Assembly: GCA_049794535.1 (NCBI GenBank)
Contig: JBARCX010000388.1
Location: forward strand, 1 to 12,108
DNA from: JBARCX01 sp049794535
Lineage (GTDB): Bacteria > Pseudomonadota > Gammaproteobacteria > Xanthomonadales > Rhodanobacteraceae
Length of the DNA stretch: 12,108 nt
Direction: 5' to 3'
Shown here: piece after piece, positions 1 through 5,156 of the stretch
Position numbering within the stretch: position 1 is the stretch's first letter
Layout: every line of letters starts with the position of its first letter
The notes under the pieces: model-generated
Told to the model about the DNA's origin: nothing
The model's input: the letters and a program-made list of their open reading frames with translations, nothing else
Database searches by the model: none
Program-made: the position numbers and the translations under genes

Positions 1-2
1 TT

Positions 3-248
3 TCTGCACTGCGCGCGGTACGAAACGATGCACATGACGCGTGGGTACAAGAAATGCAAGGTAAAGGTTGGCAGTTAGCTGGTGCCTACAACCGCGACGC
101 ATGCTATTGCGCTTGTGGCGCAGGAGGCCCTTGCGAGCACGACTGGCATGGAGAGCCGTACGAATCCGCAGACGGAAGCACATGGAGCTCGACGTGCTCA
201 CGTTGTGGCATGACCGCTATGAGCCACAGCTTGAGGCATTGCCCATGA
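3..248 (+). CDS. Small cysteine-rich phage-type protein, 5' end off window
   Basis: The frame is open from the left edge of the window, so the gene probably starts outside it. An internal ATG at 54 has no convincing ribosome binding site and would give 64 residues. The protein is rich in Cys and His: a CYCAC cluster, then CEHDWHGE, then CSRCGMTAMSH near the C-terminus, so a small zinc-binding fold is likely. The CxxCGMT ending resembles short uncharacterised proteins found in phages. I cannot assign a function. Its TGA stop (246-248) overlaps the ATG of the next gene, which supports it being real and part of the same operon. Confidence 0.6.
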   Translation, partial: SALRAVRNDAHDAWVQEMQGKGWQLAGAYNRDACYCACGAGGPCEHDWHGEPYESADGSTWSSTCSRCGMTAMSHSLRHCP

Positions 249-445
249 GCTGCCTGATGCTCTCCGAACTTCCCCTTTCCGAACAGATCGCGATCGAGCT
301 GACGCACGCAGCAAACCTGCAGGTACTCGCGGTCGATGTGTTCACCGTTTTGGATCTGCCGGTGAAAAAAGCCGCCTCCCTCGACTCCCTCCCCCTGGAC
401 GCCGGCGGGTCCGATTCACTCACTGTCACGGAGCAAGCCGCATGA
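245..445 (+). CDS. Hypothetical phage-type small protein (66 aa)
   Basis: The start is the ATG at 245, which overlaps the stop of the upstream gene (ATGA). A GAGG lies about 10 bases upstream. The stop at 443-445 in turn overlaps the ATG of the lipoprotein gene. The predicted product is 66 residues, acidic, with a helical middle part (SEQIAIELTHAANLQVLAVD) and a low-complexity Ser/Asp-rich tail. I recognise no family. The case for it rests on the two 4-base overlaps with neighbours, typical of densely packed phage operons. Confidence 0.55.
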   Translation: MSCLMLSELPLSEQIAIELTHAANLQVLAVDVFTVLDLPVKKAASLDSLPLDAGGSDSLTVTEQAA

Positions 446-690
446 AAAAGAGCGCATACATCCTGATCCTCTGTCTCGCTTTGGCTGGCTGCTACAGCAC
501 CAACGATGCGAAGAAAGCAATGGAGGCCCAAGGCTTCACGAACATTGAAGTCACCGGCCATGCGTGGTTCGCATGTTCCGAAGATGACACCTTCGCCACA
601 AGCTTCACCGCCACAAATCCACAAGGGAAGAAGGTATCTGGCGCTGTCTGCTCGGGCATGTTTTTCAAGAACGCTACGGTCAGGTGGTGA
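442..690 (+). CDS. Predicted small lipoprotein (82 aa)
   Basis: The N-terminus is a clear lipoprotein signal: MKKS, a hydrophobic core (AYILILCLALAG), and a lipobox LAGC with the modified Cys at about residue 17. The mature part is about 65 residues and holds two further Cys (in FACSEDD and AVCSG) that could form a disulfide. It is presumably anchored in the outer membrane facing the periplasm. Similar short lipoproteins occur in phage and proteobacterial genomes (a GFT-x-I-x-xTG pattern followed by a TGF/TSFTA-like strand), but no function is known to me. A lipoprotein made from a prophage could act in lysis or superinfection exclusion; this is inference only. The start overlaps the previous stop. 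Confidence 0.75.
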   Translation: MKKSAYILILCLALAGCYSTNDAKKAMEAQGFTNIEVTGHAWFACSEDDTFATSFTATNPQGKKVSGAVCSGMFFKNATVRW

Positions 691-694
691 GTCT

Positions 695-919
695 ATGAAC
701 GCACTTGTCGCCTTCTTTTTTCCGCGATCATCTTGGTCGCAATGCCACCAGCCGAGTGCGGCAGAGCGTATGGCTCGCTACAGCCCGCGTTACGCTGCCG
801 AAATGCAACACCGCGAGAATGCGGGTGCCGGTGTGGCCCGGGTGCGCGTAGTGGACGGCCGTACCATGCTGGTCGCCCTACCCGGACGCGTCAACATTCT
901 ACCGAAGGATCGCGTCTGA
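695..919 (+). CDS. Hypothetical phage-type protein (74 aa)
   Basis: The start is the ATG at 695, preceded by AGGTGG at 682-687 with about 7 bases of spacing, a good ribosome binding site. The protein begins MNALVAFFFPRSSW and then has a basic, soluble part with ARVRVVDGRTMLVALPGR near the C-terminus, which looks like two beta strands. I recognise no family. The stop TGA (917-919) overlaps the ATG of the next gene at 919, the same dense arrangement as its neighbours. Confidence 0.55.
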   Translation: MNALVAFFFPRSSWSQCHQPSAAERMARYSPRYAAEMQHRENAGAGVARVRVVDGRTMLVALPGRVNILPKDRV

Positions 920-1308
920 TGTTCGGCCTCAAGAGCCGGCGCCGGCTGCAGCTGGAAAACGCGGTCATGCGCGCGGCGTTGCTCTGGTATGCCGCCAAAG
1001 AGACCTGGCGACGCAAGGGCATCCATCAAAAGGGCGCGCCGCACAAGAAGTGGCAGAAGTCGCCAGCGGCGTACGACAGCGGGCATGGCGCCATTCGCGC
1101 GCTCACGCTGATCGATCAGAAGCGCGTGGACAAATGGTCGGTAACCGTCCCTGCGCCGCTTGCTGTCCTGAATGTCACAGAGGATATCGCGTCGTGCCGT
1201 ATCGAACTCCCGATCTCTTCGACGGCATCTTCGACAACCTCTCCACCGGCCGACGCGAAATCTGGATGGACGGCCGACTCTGCCGATACGCAAGCCGCAA
1301 CGCCGTAG
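919..1308 (+). CDS. Hypothetical basic phage-type protein; 3' part probably out of frame
   Basis: The start ATG at 919 shares bases with the preceding stop. The first 65 or so residues look like a real protein: basic, helical (RRRLQLENAVMRAALLWYAAKETWRR) and Lys-rich. The last 40 or so residues are Ser/Thr/Ala-rich and lie over the following gene in another frame. That gene, 1194-1418, has its own ribosome binding site and a more protein-like sequence. The 115-base overlap is out of character here, where other neighbours overlap by 4 to 20 bases. A small frameshift that removed the original stop near 1170-1195 would explain it. Function unknown. Confidence 0.5.
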   Translation: MFGLKSRRRLQLENAVMRAALLWYAAKETWRRKGIHQKGAPHKKWQKSPAAYDSGHGAIRALTLIDQKRVDKWSVTVPAPLAVLNVTEDIASCRIELPISSTASSTTSPPADAKSGWTADSADTQAATP

Positions 1309-1418
1309 GCACCGATGAAACCCGCTGGCGCGAGCTGCATGCGTCGTGGGGAACCTTTCCCGATTACCCAGGCAATGCCAGCACAGGGCGCAGCCAACCA
1401 TTCAAGGAAAAGCAATGA
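1194..1418 (+). CDS. Hypothetical phage-type protein (74 aa), GTG start
   Basis: The start is taken as GTG at 1194 because AGAGGA at 1179-1184 sits 9 bases upstream and the coherent sequence begins there (PYRTPDLFDGIFDNL). Inside are RREIWMDGRL and GTDETRWRELHASWG, a compact aromatic-rich domain of the kind seen in small phage proteins. I cannot name a function. The stop TGA (1416-1418) overlaps the ATG of the first DGR target, so the target gene may be translated by coupling to this one. Confidence 0.55.
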   Translation: MPYRTPDLFDGIFDNLSTGRREIWMDGRLCRYASRNAVGTDETRWRELHASWGTFPDYPGNASTGRSQPFKEKQ

Positions 1419-1945
1419 CCAAGCCGCAGATACTCATCCAGAAGGCCTACATCACGATGGCTACGCCGTTCGATGTGGCTTCGTTCGCGCCGCTGTCTGT
1501 GCTGAGTGTTGCCAGCGAGGTGCAGGGCTTCTTGCACCCCGACCCCAACCGCTACGAATACGACGCCGCCACCGGGATCATCCACGACCCGTTGACGGGC
1601 CTGATGTGGTCGAAAGACGAAACCGACGAACTCGAATGGGACGCTTCGGCAAAGGCCTGTTCGGACTGTCGTCTCGGTGGCTATACCGATTGGTATCAGC
1701 CGAACCGCTATGAACAGCTGACCATCCTCGACTTGGAACGGCACGAGCCCTGCCTTCCGCCGATCTTCAATACGTCTGGGCGCCCCGTTTGGACGTCCAC
1801 ACAGACGGCCTGGGCAAAGGGCAAAGCGGGTTCTTCCCGCTCTTTCTTCTACGTCAGCTTGAACTACGGCAGCGTGAGCCTCAGCTACGCCAACAGCCAG
1901 CTGCGGGCGCGGCCGGTGCGGCGCGCGGCGCCGGCCAGTCAGTGA
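1415..1945 (+). CDS. DGR target protein 1, DUF1566 / C-type-lectin-like
   Basis: The start ATG 1415 is preceded by AAGGA at 1404-1408; the product is 176 residues. Hallmarks of the DUF1566 (Lcl C-terminal) family are visible: DPLTGLMW at residues 58-65, GGYTDW at about 88-93, WTSTQTAW at about 128-135, and a C-terminal RPVR motif. Many DGR targets use this C-type-lectin-like scaffold, with the variable residues on the ligand-binding face. Here the variable block is residues 148-161, encoded by VR1; only the constant GC-rich segment follows it. The stop codon TGA uses the last two bases of VR1. I see no signal peptide or membrane segment, so the protein is either cytosolic or a phage particle part. 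It is paralogous to the next gene. Confidence 0.9.
   Translation: MTKPQILIQKAYITMATPFDVASFAPLSVLSVASEVQGFLHPDPNRYEYDAATGIIHDPLTGLMWSKDETDELEWDASAKACSDCRLGGYTDWYQPNRYEQLTILDLERHEPCLPPIFNTSGRPVWTSTQTAWAKGKAGSSRSFFYVSLNYGSVSLSYANSQLRARPVRRAAPASQ
1826..1944 (+). repeat. DGR variable repeat VR1
   Basis: This 119-bp copy of the template repeat lies at the 3' end of target 1. The first 30 bases are identical to TR. The variable block (1856-1897) differs at 10 positions, all where TR has A. The 47-bp GC-rich end (1898-1944, the IMH) is identical apart from C1940, where TR has G3179. The variable codons read AGC TTG AAC TAC, GGC, AGC, GTG, AGC CTC AGC TAC, GCC, AAC AGC. Two of the ten TR-derived AAC codons are still unmutated. 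Confidence 0.95.
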
Positions 1946-1959
1946 TCGTTCCTTTGTCT

Positions 1960-1980
1960 GGAGGGCGCGCCACGCCCTCC
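1960..1980. promoter_or_regulatory. Hairpin 15 bp downstream of VR1, possible DGR target-recognition cruciform
   Basis: A perfect 8-bp inverted repeat (GGAGGGCG / CGCCCTCC) with a 5-base loop (CGCCA) starts 15 bases after the end of VR1. In Bordetella phage BPP-1 a hairpin or cruciform just after the IMH is needed for efficient retrohoming, so this could play that role. No T-run follows, so it is a poor intrinsic terminator. It could still attenuate transcription between the two targets. Confidence 0.5.
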
Positions 1981-2013
1981 ATCTTCCACACTCTACTCTC
2001 TGGAGTCTCACCC

Positions 2014-2559
2014 ATGAATCAGGCAGCGGGCACGCCAGTGTCAGCCTCAGTCACCACGCCGGACGGCTTGGTGATCTTCCCGAGCCAGCTCTACAAGGGC
2101 TGCGCAAAACTCAGCGCCGATCACATTCATCTTCCAGCAGATTCCACCGATCATGCGCTGGTCTATGATCCCCTCACCGGCCTGATGGAATCGGTGCGCG
2201 CACCTGGCTTTGATGTGCGGCTATATCCCGACGACGCCATGCAGCTGGCCAGCGCTCTTTCACACGCTGGTTACACCGACTGGAAATTGCCCGATGTTCC
2301 GGAGGCAGTGCACTCGGTCGACTATTCCCGTGAAGGGCCTGCCGCCGATACGTCCCTGTACCCCGATGCTAAGTCGGACGGGTACTGGACGCGCCAGCAA
2401 ACCGCCTGGTCGCTCGACGAAGCGGGTTCTTCCCGCTCTTTCTTCTACGTCGACATGGACCTCGGCGTCGTGAGCAGCAGCTACGCCTACAGCCAGCTGC
2501 GGGCGCGGCCGGTGCGGCGCGCGGCGCCGGCCAGTCAGTGCTTGGTTATTGGTCAATAA
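2014..2559 (+). CDS. DGR target protein 2, DUF1566 / C-type-lectin-like
   Basis: The start ATG 2014 has GGAG at 2002-2005 with 8 bases of spacing; the product is 181 residues. It matches target 1 in architecture: DPLTGLM at 52-58, GYTDW at 86-90, YWTRQQTAW before the repeat, then the GSSRSFFYV lead-in. The variable block is residues 147-160, and RPVRRAAPAS with a short extra tail (QCLVIGQ) follows. The family's usual Trp after TGLM is Glu here, an oddity compared with target 1. Outside the repeat the two proteins differ a good deal, so this is an old duplication or a separate acquisition kept under one template. There is no signal peptide. Like target 1 it probably presents a changeable ligand-binding surface; the ligand is unknown. 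Confidence 0.9.
   Translation: MNQAAGTPVSASVTTPDGLVIFPSQLYKGCAKLSADHIHLPADSTDHALVYDPLTGLMESVRAPGFDVRLYPDDAMQLASALSHAGYTDWKLPDVPEAVHSVDYSREGPAADTSLYPDAKSDGYWTRQQTAWSLDEAGSSRSFFYVDMDLGVVSSSYAYSQLRARPVRRAAPASQCLVIGQ
2422..2540 (+). repeat. DGR variable repeat VR2
   Basis: This is a 119-bp copy of TR at the 3' end of target 2. The leading 30 bases are identical to TR. The variable block 2452-2493 has 12 differences, every one at a TR adenine. The IMH (2494-2540) is identical to that of VR1, with C2536 where TR has G. The variable codons read GAC ATG GAC CTC, GGC, GTC, GTG, AGC AGC AGC TAC, GCC, TAC AGC. No AAC codon is left unmutated. Confidence 0.95.
2546..2559. promoter_or_regulatory. Small AT-rich hairpin 5 bp after VR2
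   Basis: TTATTGGTCAATAA is a 6-bp inverted repeat with a 2-base centre (or 5 bp with a GGTC tetraloop), beginning 5 bases past the end of VR2 and containing the target 2 stop codon. Its place matches the post-IMH hairpin known from BPP-1, but the stem is short and AT-rich, so this could be chance. Confidence 0.3.
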
Positions 2560-2568
2560 GCATCTGAC

Positions 2569-3003
2569 ATGACTTTCAGTCTTCCACCCGCCGTGCGTTT
2601 GGCCGAAACGCTTGCTCGCGATATTGAGCAAGCTGTCTCGAAGTTCTCGCGTGCGCATCGCTACGGCTTCGGCACGAGTCTATCTAACGATGCCTGGAAG
2701 GTGCTCACCACCGCCAATAGCGCGGCGCGCAAGCCAGAGAAGCGTGCTGAATTGCTGGCAGAGCTGGTTGACCAGGTGGACGATCTCAAGCAGCGGCTGC
2801 AGCTCGGCCAGCGTCTTCAACAGTTCAGCAGCTTCGGTCAGTTCGAAGCTCTGATGCGTACGGCTATCCAACTCGGCAAACAGGTCGGGGGATGGCACCG
2901 TGATTTTCACCCGAAAGGCCAGAGTGGCCAGGCGTCCGCGCCTGGTCAGCGTGCCATGACACTGAGTACCCGCGCCGCCTCGCAACATGAGGCCAACCGA
3001 TGA
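2569..3003 (+). CDS. avd: Avd-like DGR accessory protein (four-helix bundle)
   Basis: The 144-residue product sits between the last target and TR, the usual place of the accessory variability determinant. The first 110 or so residues are predicted to be nearly all helical (AVRLAETLARDIEQAVSKFS, then a Lys/Arg-rich turn, then ELVDQVDDLKQRLQLGQRLQ), fitting the Avd / 23S rRNA-intervening-sequence family of four-helix bundles. Avd forms a basic pentamer that binds the RT and the template RNA and is required for cDNA synthesis in BPP-1. A loosely structured tail (GWHRDFHPKGQSGQASAPGQ) follows and is longer than usual. The start ATG 2569 lies 9 bases after the target 2 stop and has only a weak ribosome binding site, so coupling to the upstream gene is likely. 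The call rests on position and helical pattern. Confidence 0.82.
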   Translation: MTFSLPPAVRLAETLARDIEQAVSKFSRAHRYGFGTSLSNDAWKVLTTANSAARKPEKRAELLAELVDQVDDLKQRLQLGQRLQQFSSFGQFEALMRTAIQLGKQVGGWHRDFHPKGQSGQASAPGQRAMTLSTRAASQHEANR

Positions 3004-3064
3004 CGACGCCCTGCTACCCGAATGGATGCGTGGCTGGATCGCAAGTGCGCGGGGACGCGGGGAC

Positions 3065-3183
3065 GCGGGTTCTTCCCGCTCTTTCTTCTACGTCAACATG
3101 AACAACGGCAACGTGAACAACAACAACGCCAACAACCAGCTGCGGGCGCGGCCGGTGCGGCGCGCGGCGCCGGCCAGTGAGTG
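3065..3183 (+). repeat. DGR template repeat (TR)
   Basis: This is the invariant donor copy, 119 bp, between avd and the RT gene. Its variable block (3095-3136) contains ten AAC codons and one ATG among fixed GGC, GTG and GCC codons, giving 21 adenines. AAC lets both A positions vary without creating a stop codon (NNC has none), the typical design of DGR templates. Translated in the VR frame it reads NMNNGNVNNNNANN between the constant FFYV and QLRARPVRR. The IMH* (3137-3183) differs from both IMHs only at G3179. The same frame is open into the RT gene. By DGR precedent the repeat is transcribed as part of a structured RNA used by the RT. Confidence 0.95.
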
Positions 3184-3199
3184 TCAGGGTGAGATAAGC

Positions 3200-3228
3200 G
3201 TGCGCATGCTCTACGACTGCATGCGCGC
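3200..3228 (+). promoter_or_regulatory. Hairpin over the RT start codon
   Basis: GTGCGCATGC (3200-3209) can pair with GCATGCGCGC (3219-3228): ten pairs including one G-U, with a 9-base loop. Both candidate start codons, GTG 3200 and ATG 3206, lie in the 5' arm, so the fold could limit RT translation or form part of the template RNA's 3' structure. No experiment is implied; the pairing is seen directly. Confidence 0.45.
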
Positions 3229-4357
3229 GGCACGTCGAAAGAAAAAGCCGAACGGCGATCAGCTGAAGTTCGAGCTGCGCTGGATGGAAAACCTGATCGG
3301 GATTCAGAAGGCACTGAACGCCCGCACTTGGCATCCCGGTCGGTCTACCAGCTTCATCGCCACGCAGCCCAAGGCGCGGCAAATTCATGCGCCTGGCTTC
3401 GGCGACATGGTGGTTCACCACCTGGTTGTGCCGATGGTGGAAGCGGTCTACGAGCCGACTTTCATTCACGACAGCTATGCCAATCGACGTGGCAAAGGAA
3501 CTCATGCAGCGGTCCGGCGTCTCGGTCAGTTCATACGCCAGGTTGCCAGTGGTCAGGGCGGTGGCTGGTATCTGCAACTCGACATCCACAACTTCTTCTA
3601 TTCAATCAATCGCCGCATCTTGTGGGCGCTGCTCAAGCAACGATTGGAGCGCACCGGTGCCAGCGATATGACCATGCACGTGGTGCATGCGTTGCTTGCC
3701 CAGCACGTCGAGCAGCGTGGCGTGCTGCACCTCGAATCCGCCGCTGACCTTCTTCTGGTGCCACGCCATAAGCGGCTCGAGAACTCCGCACCAGATTGCG
3801 GGCTGCCGATAGGCAATCTGCCCTCGCAGTTCTTTGCCAACGTCTACATGGACGCGTTCGACCAGTTCGTGAAGCATGTGCTGAAAGCCGAACGGTATCT
3901 GCGCTACGTCGATGACTTCGTGCTGGTGCACCGTGATCGCGCGCAGCTGGAACGCTGGCAGGTACAGATCGAGCAGTTCCTTGCCGAGCGGCTGCACCTG
4001 AAGCTCAAAGCAGATATCCGCCTGCGACCGCTGAAGGCTGGCTGCGACTTCCTCGGCTATGTGGTGTTCCCTACCCATGTCCGCGTGCGGCCACGCGTCC
4101 TGAAGCACGCGCAAGAGGCTCTGGCGGCCTGGAAGCTTGCCCATATTCGCCACGACAAGGCTGAAGCGACACCAGAACAACTGCGGCAGCTTGGATCGTG
4201 CTGGGCCAGTTACCAGGGACATATGCGGCATGCGAATAGTTGGCAGCTGCAGCAGAGCATCCTCGCGCGCCAGCCGTGGCTCGAAACCCTGACGATACGC
4301 CGGCGGTTCAGCCACCAGCTTGAAGGGCGCCAGCTATCCATTGAGGTGAAATCATGA
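3200..4357 (+). CDS. DGR reverse transcriptase
   Basis: The product is 385 residues from GTG 3200, chosen because AGGGTGAG at 3186-3193 precedes it; ATG 3206 is an alternative giving 383. The catalytic aspartates are present: QLDIHNFF (Asp at about 128) and RYVDDF (YVDD at 236-239). The segment between them has IGNLPSQ at 204-210; this SQ signature replaces the usual QGxxxSP of other RTs and marks DGR enzymes. RQIHAPGFGDMVVHHL and SYANRRGKGTHAA are the early RT motifs, and DFLGYVV follows the palm. The enzyme copies TR RNA into cDNA and misincorporates at adenines. The frame stays open upstream through TR to an ATG at 2987, so a longer form is formally possible. The stop overlaps the mazG-like start (ATGA). 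Confidence 0.96.
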   Translation: MRMLYDCMRAARRKKKPNGDQLKFELRWMENLIGIQKALNARTWHPGRSTSFIATQPKARQIHAPGFGDMVVHHLVVPMVEAVYEPTFIHDSYANRRGKGTHAAVRRLGQFIRQVASGQGGGWYLQLDIHNFFYSINRRILWALLKQRLERTGASDMTMHVVHALLAQHVEQRGVLHLESAADLLLVPRHKRLENSAPDCGLPIGNLPSQFFANVYMDAFDQFVKHVLKAERYLRYVDDFVLVHRDRAQLERWQVQIEQFLAERLHLKLKADIRLRPLKAGCDFLGYVVFPTHVRVRPRVLKHAQEALAAWKLAHIRHDKAEATPEQLRQLGSCWASYQGHMRHANSWQLQQSILARQPWLETLTIRRRFSHQLEGRQLSIEVKS

Positions 4358-4947
4358 CTGCGACCAAATTTGAACGCGAAGATCGATATCTAGTGCTGAA
4401 GTACACGGATCTAGTCGGCCTCTCGAAAGAACAGCAAGAATGGCTTGCTGCCTTGATCTATATCCACAACGAATACCGCGCCTTCAGGCAACGACCTCCG
4501 CTTGAAACCGTTGTGGTCGAGCGGGATTGGCCTGAGTTCGAAGTCGTCTGGCGGATGATCCAAGCGCGCATGGCAAGCAAAGATGCGGCGCCGACAGACG
4601 GGCAGATGACTGCCGAGAAATACCAGCAGTGGGTCGAGTTTAACTGGAACCGGCTCGGTTTCGAGCGCGCGCCAAATCAACTGCGCGAGCTGTTCATCAT
4701 GTCCGTCGGCCTGGGCGGCGAGTGCGGCGAGGTGCAGGAGCTGCTGAAGAAGTTCGTGCGCGACGGCCGAGAGATCGAAGGCGACCTACGCCTCGAACTC
4801 GGCGATGTTCTGCATTATCTGACCCGGATCGCCAGCCAGTTCGGCATGACACTGGAAGAAATCATGCTGGCCAACCGCAGCAAGATCGAGCGTCGGCATA
4901 CCATGCGGATGGAGAAGACCCGCGCCGTGAAGGGAGAGAGCCGGTGA
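4354..4947 (+). CDS. MazG-like nucleotide pyrophosphohydrolase with N-terminal extension
   Basis: The 197-residue product carries a C-terminal all-alpha MazG-type domain: ECGE at 123-126 and ELGD at 148-151, fitting the EXXE(12-28)EXXD metal-binding motif, then IASQFGMTLEEIMLANRSKIERRH, typical of the family. Such enzymes hydrolyse (d)NTPs to monophosphate and pyrophosphate, and phages often carry them to adjust nucleotide or (p)ppGpp pools. The first 90 residues are a separate helical region I do not recognise, with LSKEQQEWLAALIYIHNEYR. The ATG overlaps the RT stop by 4 bases, and GAGGTGA at 4343-4349 is a strong ribosome binding site. Co-translation with a DGR RT may be only packing, or may influence the dNTP pool the RT uses. 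Confidence 0.85.
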   Translation: MTATKFEREDRYLVLKYTDLVGLSKEQQEWLAALIYIHNEYRAFRQRPPLETVVVERDWPEFEVVWRMIQARMASKDAAPTDGQMTAEKYQQWVEFNWNRLGFERAPNQLRELFIMSVGLGGECGEVQELLKKFVRDGREIEGDLRLELGDVLHYLTRIASQFGMTLEEIMLANRSKIERRHTMRMEKTRAVKGESR

Positions 4948-5156
4948 CTGACAAGATGAAGCTGCAGCGCGATGAGTTCGAGGCCGCCAACGAGTTCGCC
5001 CAACGCCTGCGCGTGCTGAACCAGACGCCCATTGTCGAAGATGACTATCCAGAGGTACGCCATCTCTATGAGAGCGCACTTGCACAGCTGCTCGCGACGA
5101 TGAAGGCGAATGGTCGGTTCGAAAAGGGAAACCGATATGGGCTTTCCCATGTCTGA
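4944..5156 (+). CDS. Hypothetical phage-type helical protein (70 aa), GTG start
   Basis: The GTG at 4944 overlaps the MazG stop, with GGGAGAG at 4932-4938 upstream. The product is charged and helical: TDKMKLQRDEFEAANEFAQRL, then PIVEDDYPEVRHLYESALAQLL. I know such sequences only as uncharacterised phage proteins. Its 3' end overlaps the next gene by 20 bases in a different frame, which fits the packed operon. No function can be assigned. Confidence 0.7.
   Translation: MTDKMKLQRDEFEAANEFAQRLRVLNQTPIVEDDYPEVRHLYESALAQLLATMKANGRFEKGNRYGLSHV

Noticed and set aside
3095..3136. The AAC-rich block as a simple-sequence or slippage repeat
   Set aside because: Fixed GGC, GTG and GCC codons interrupt it, and its two mutated copies differ only at adenines, which fits a DGR template and not slippage.
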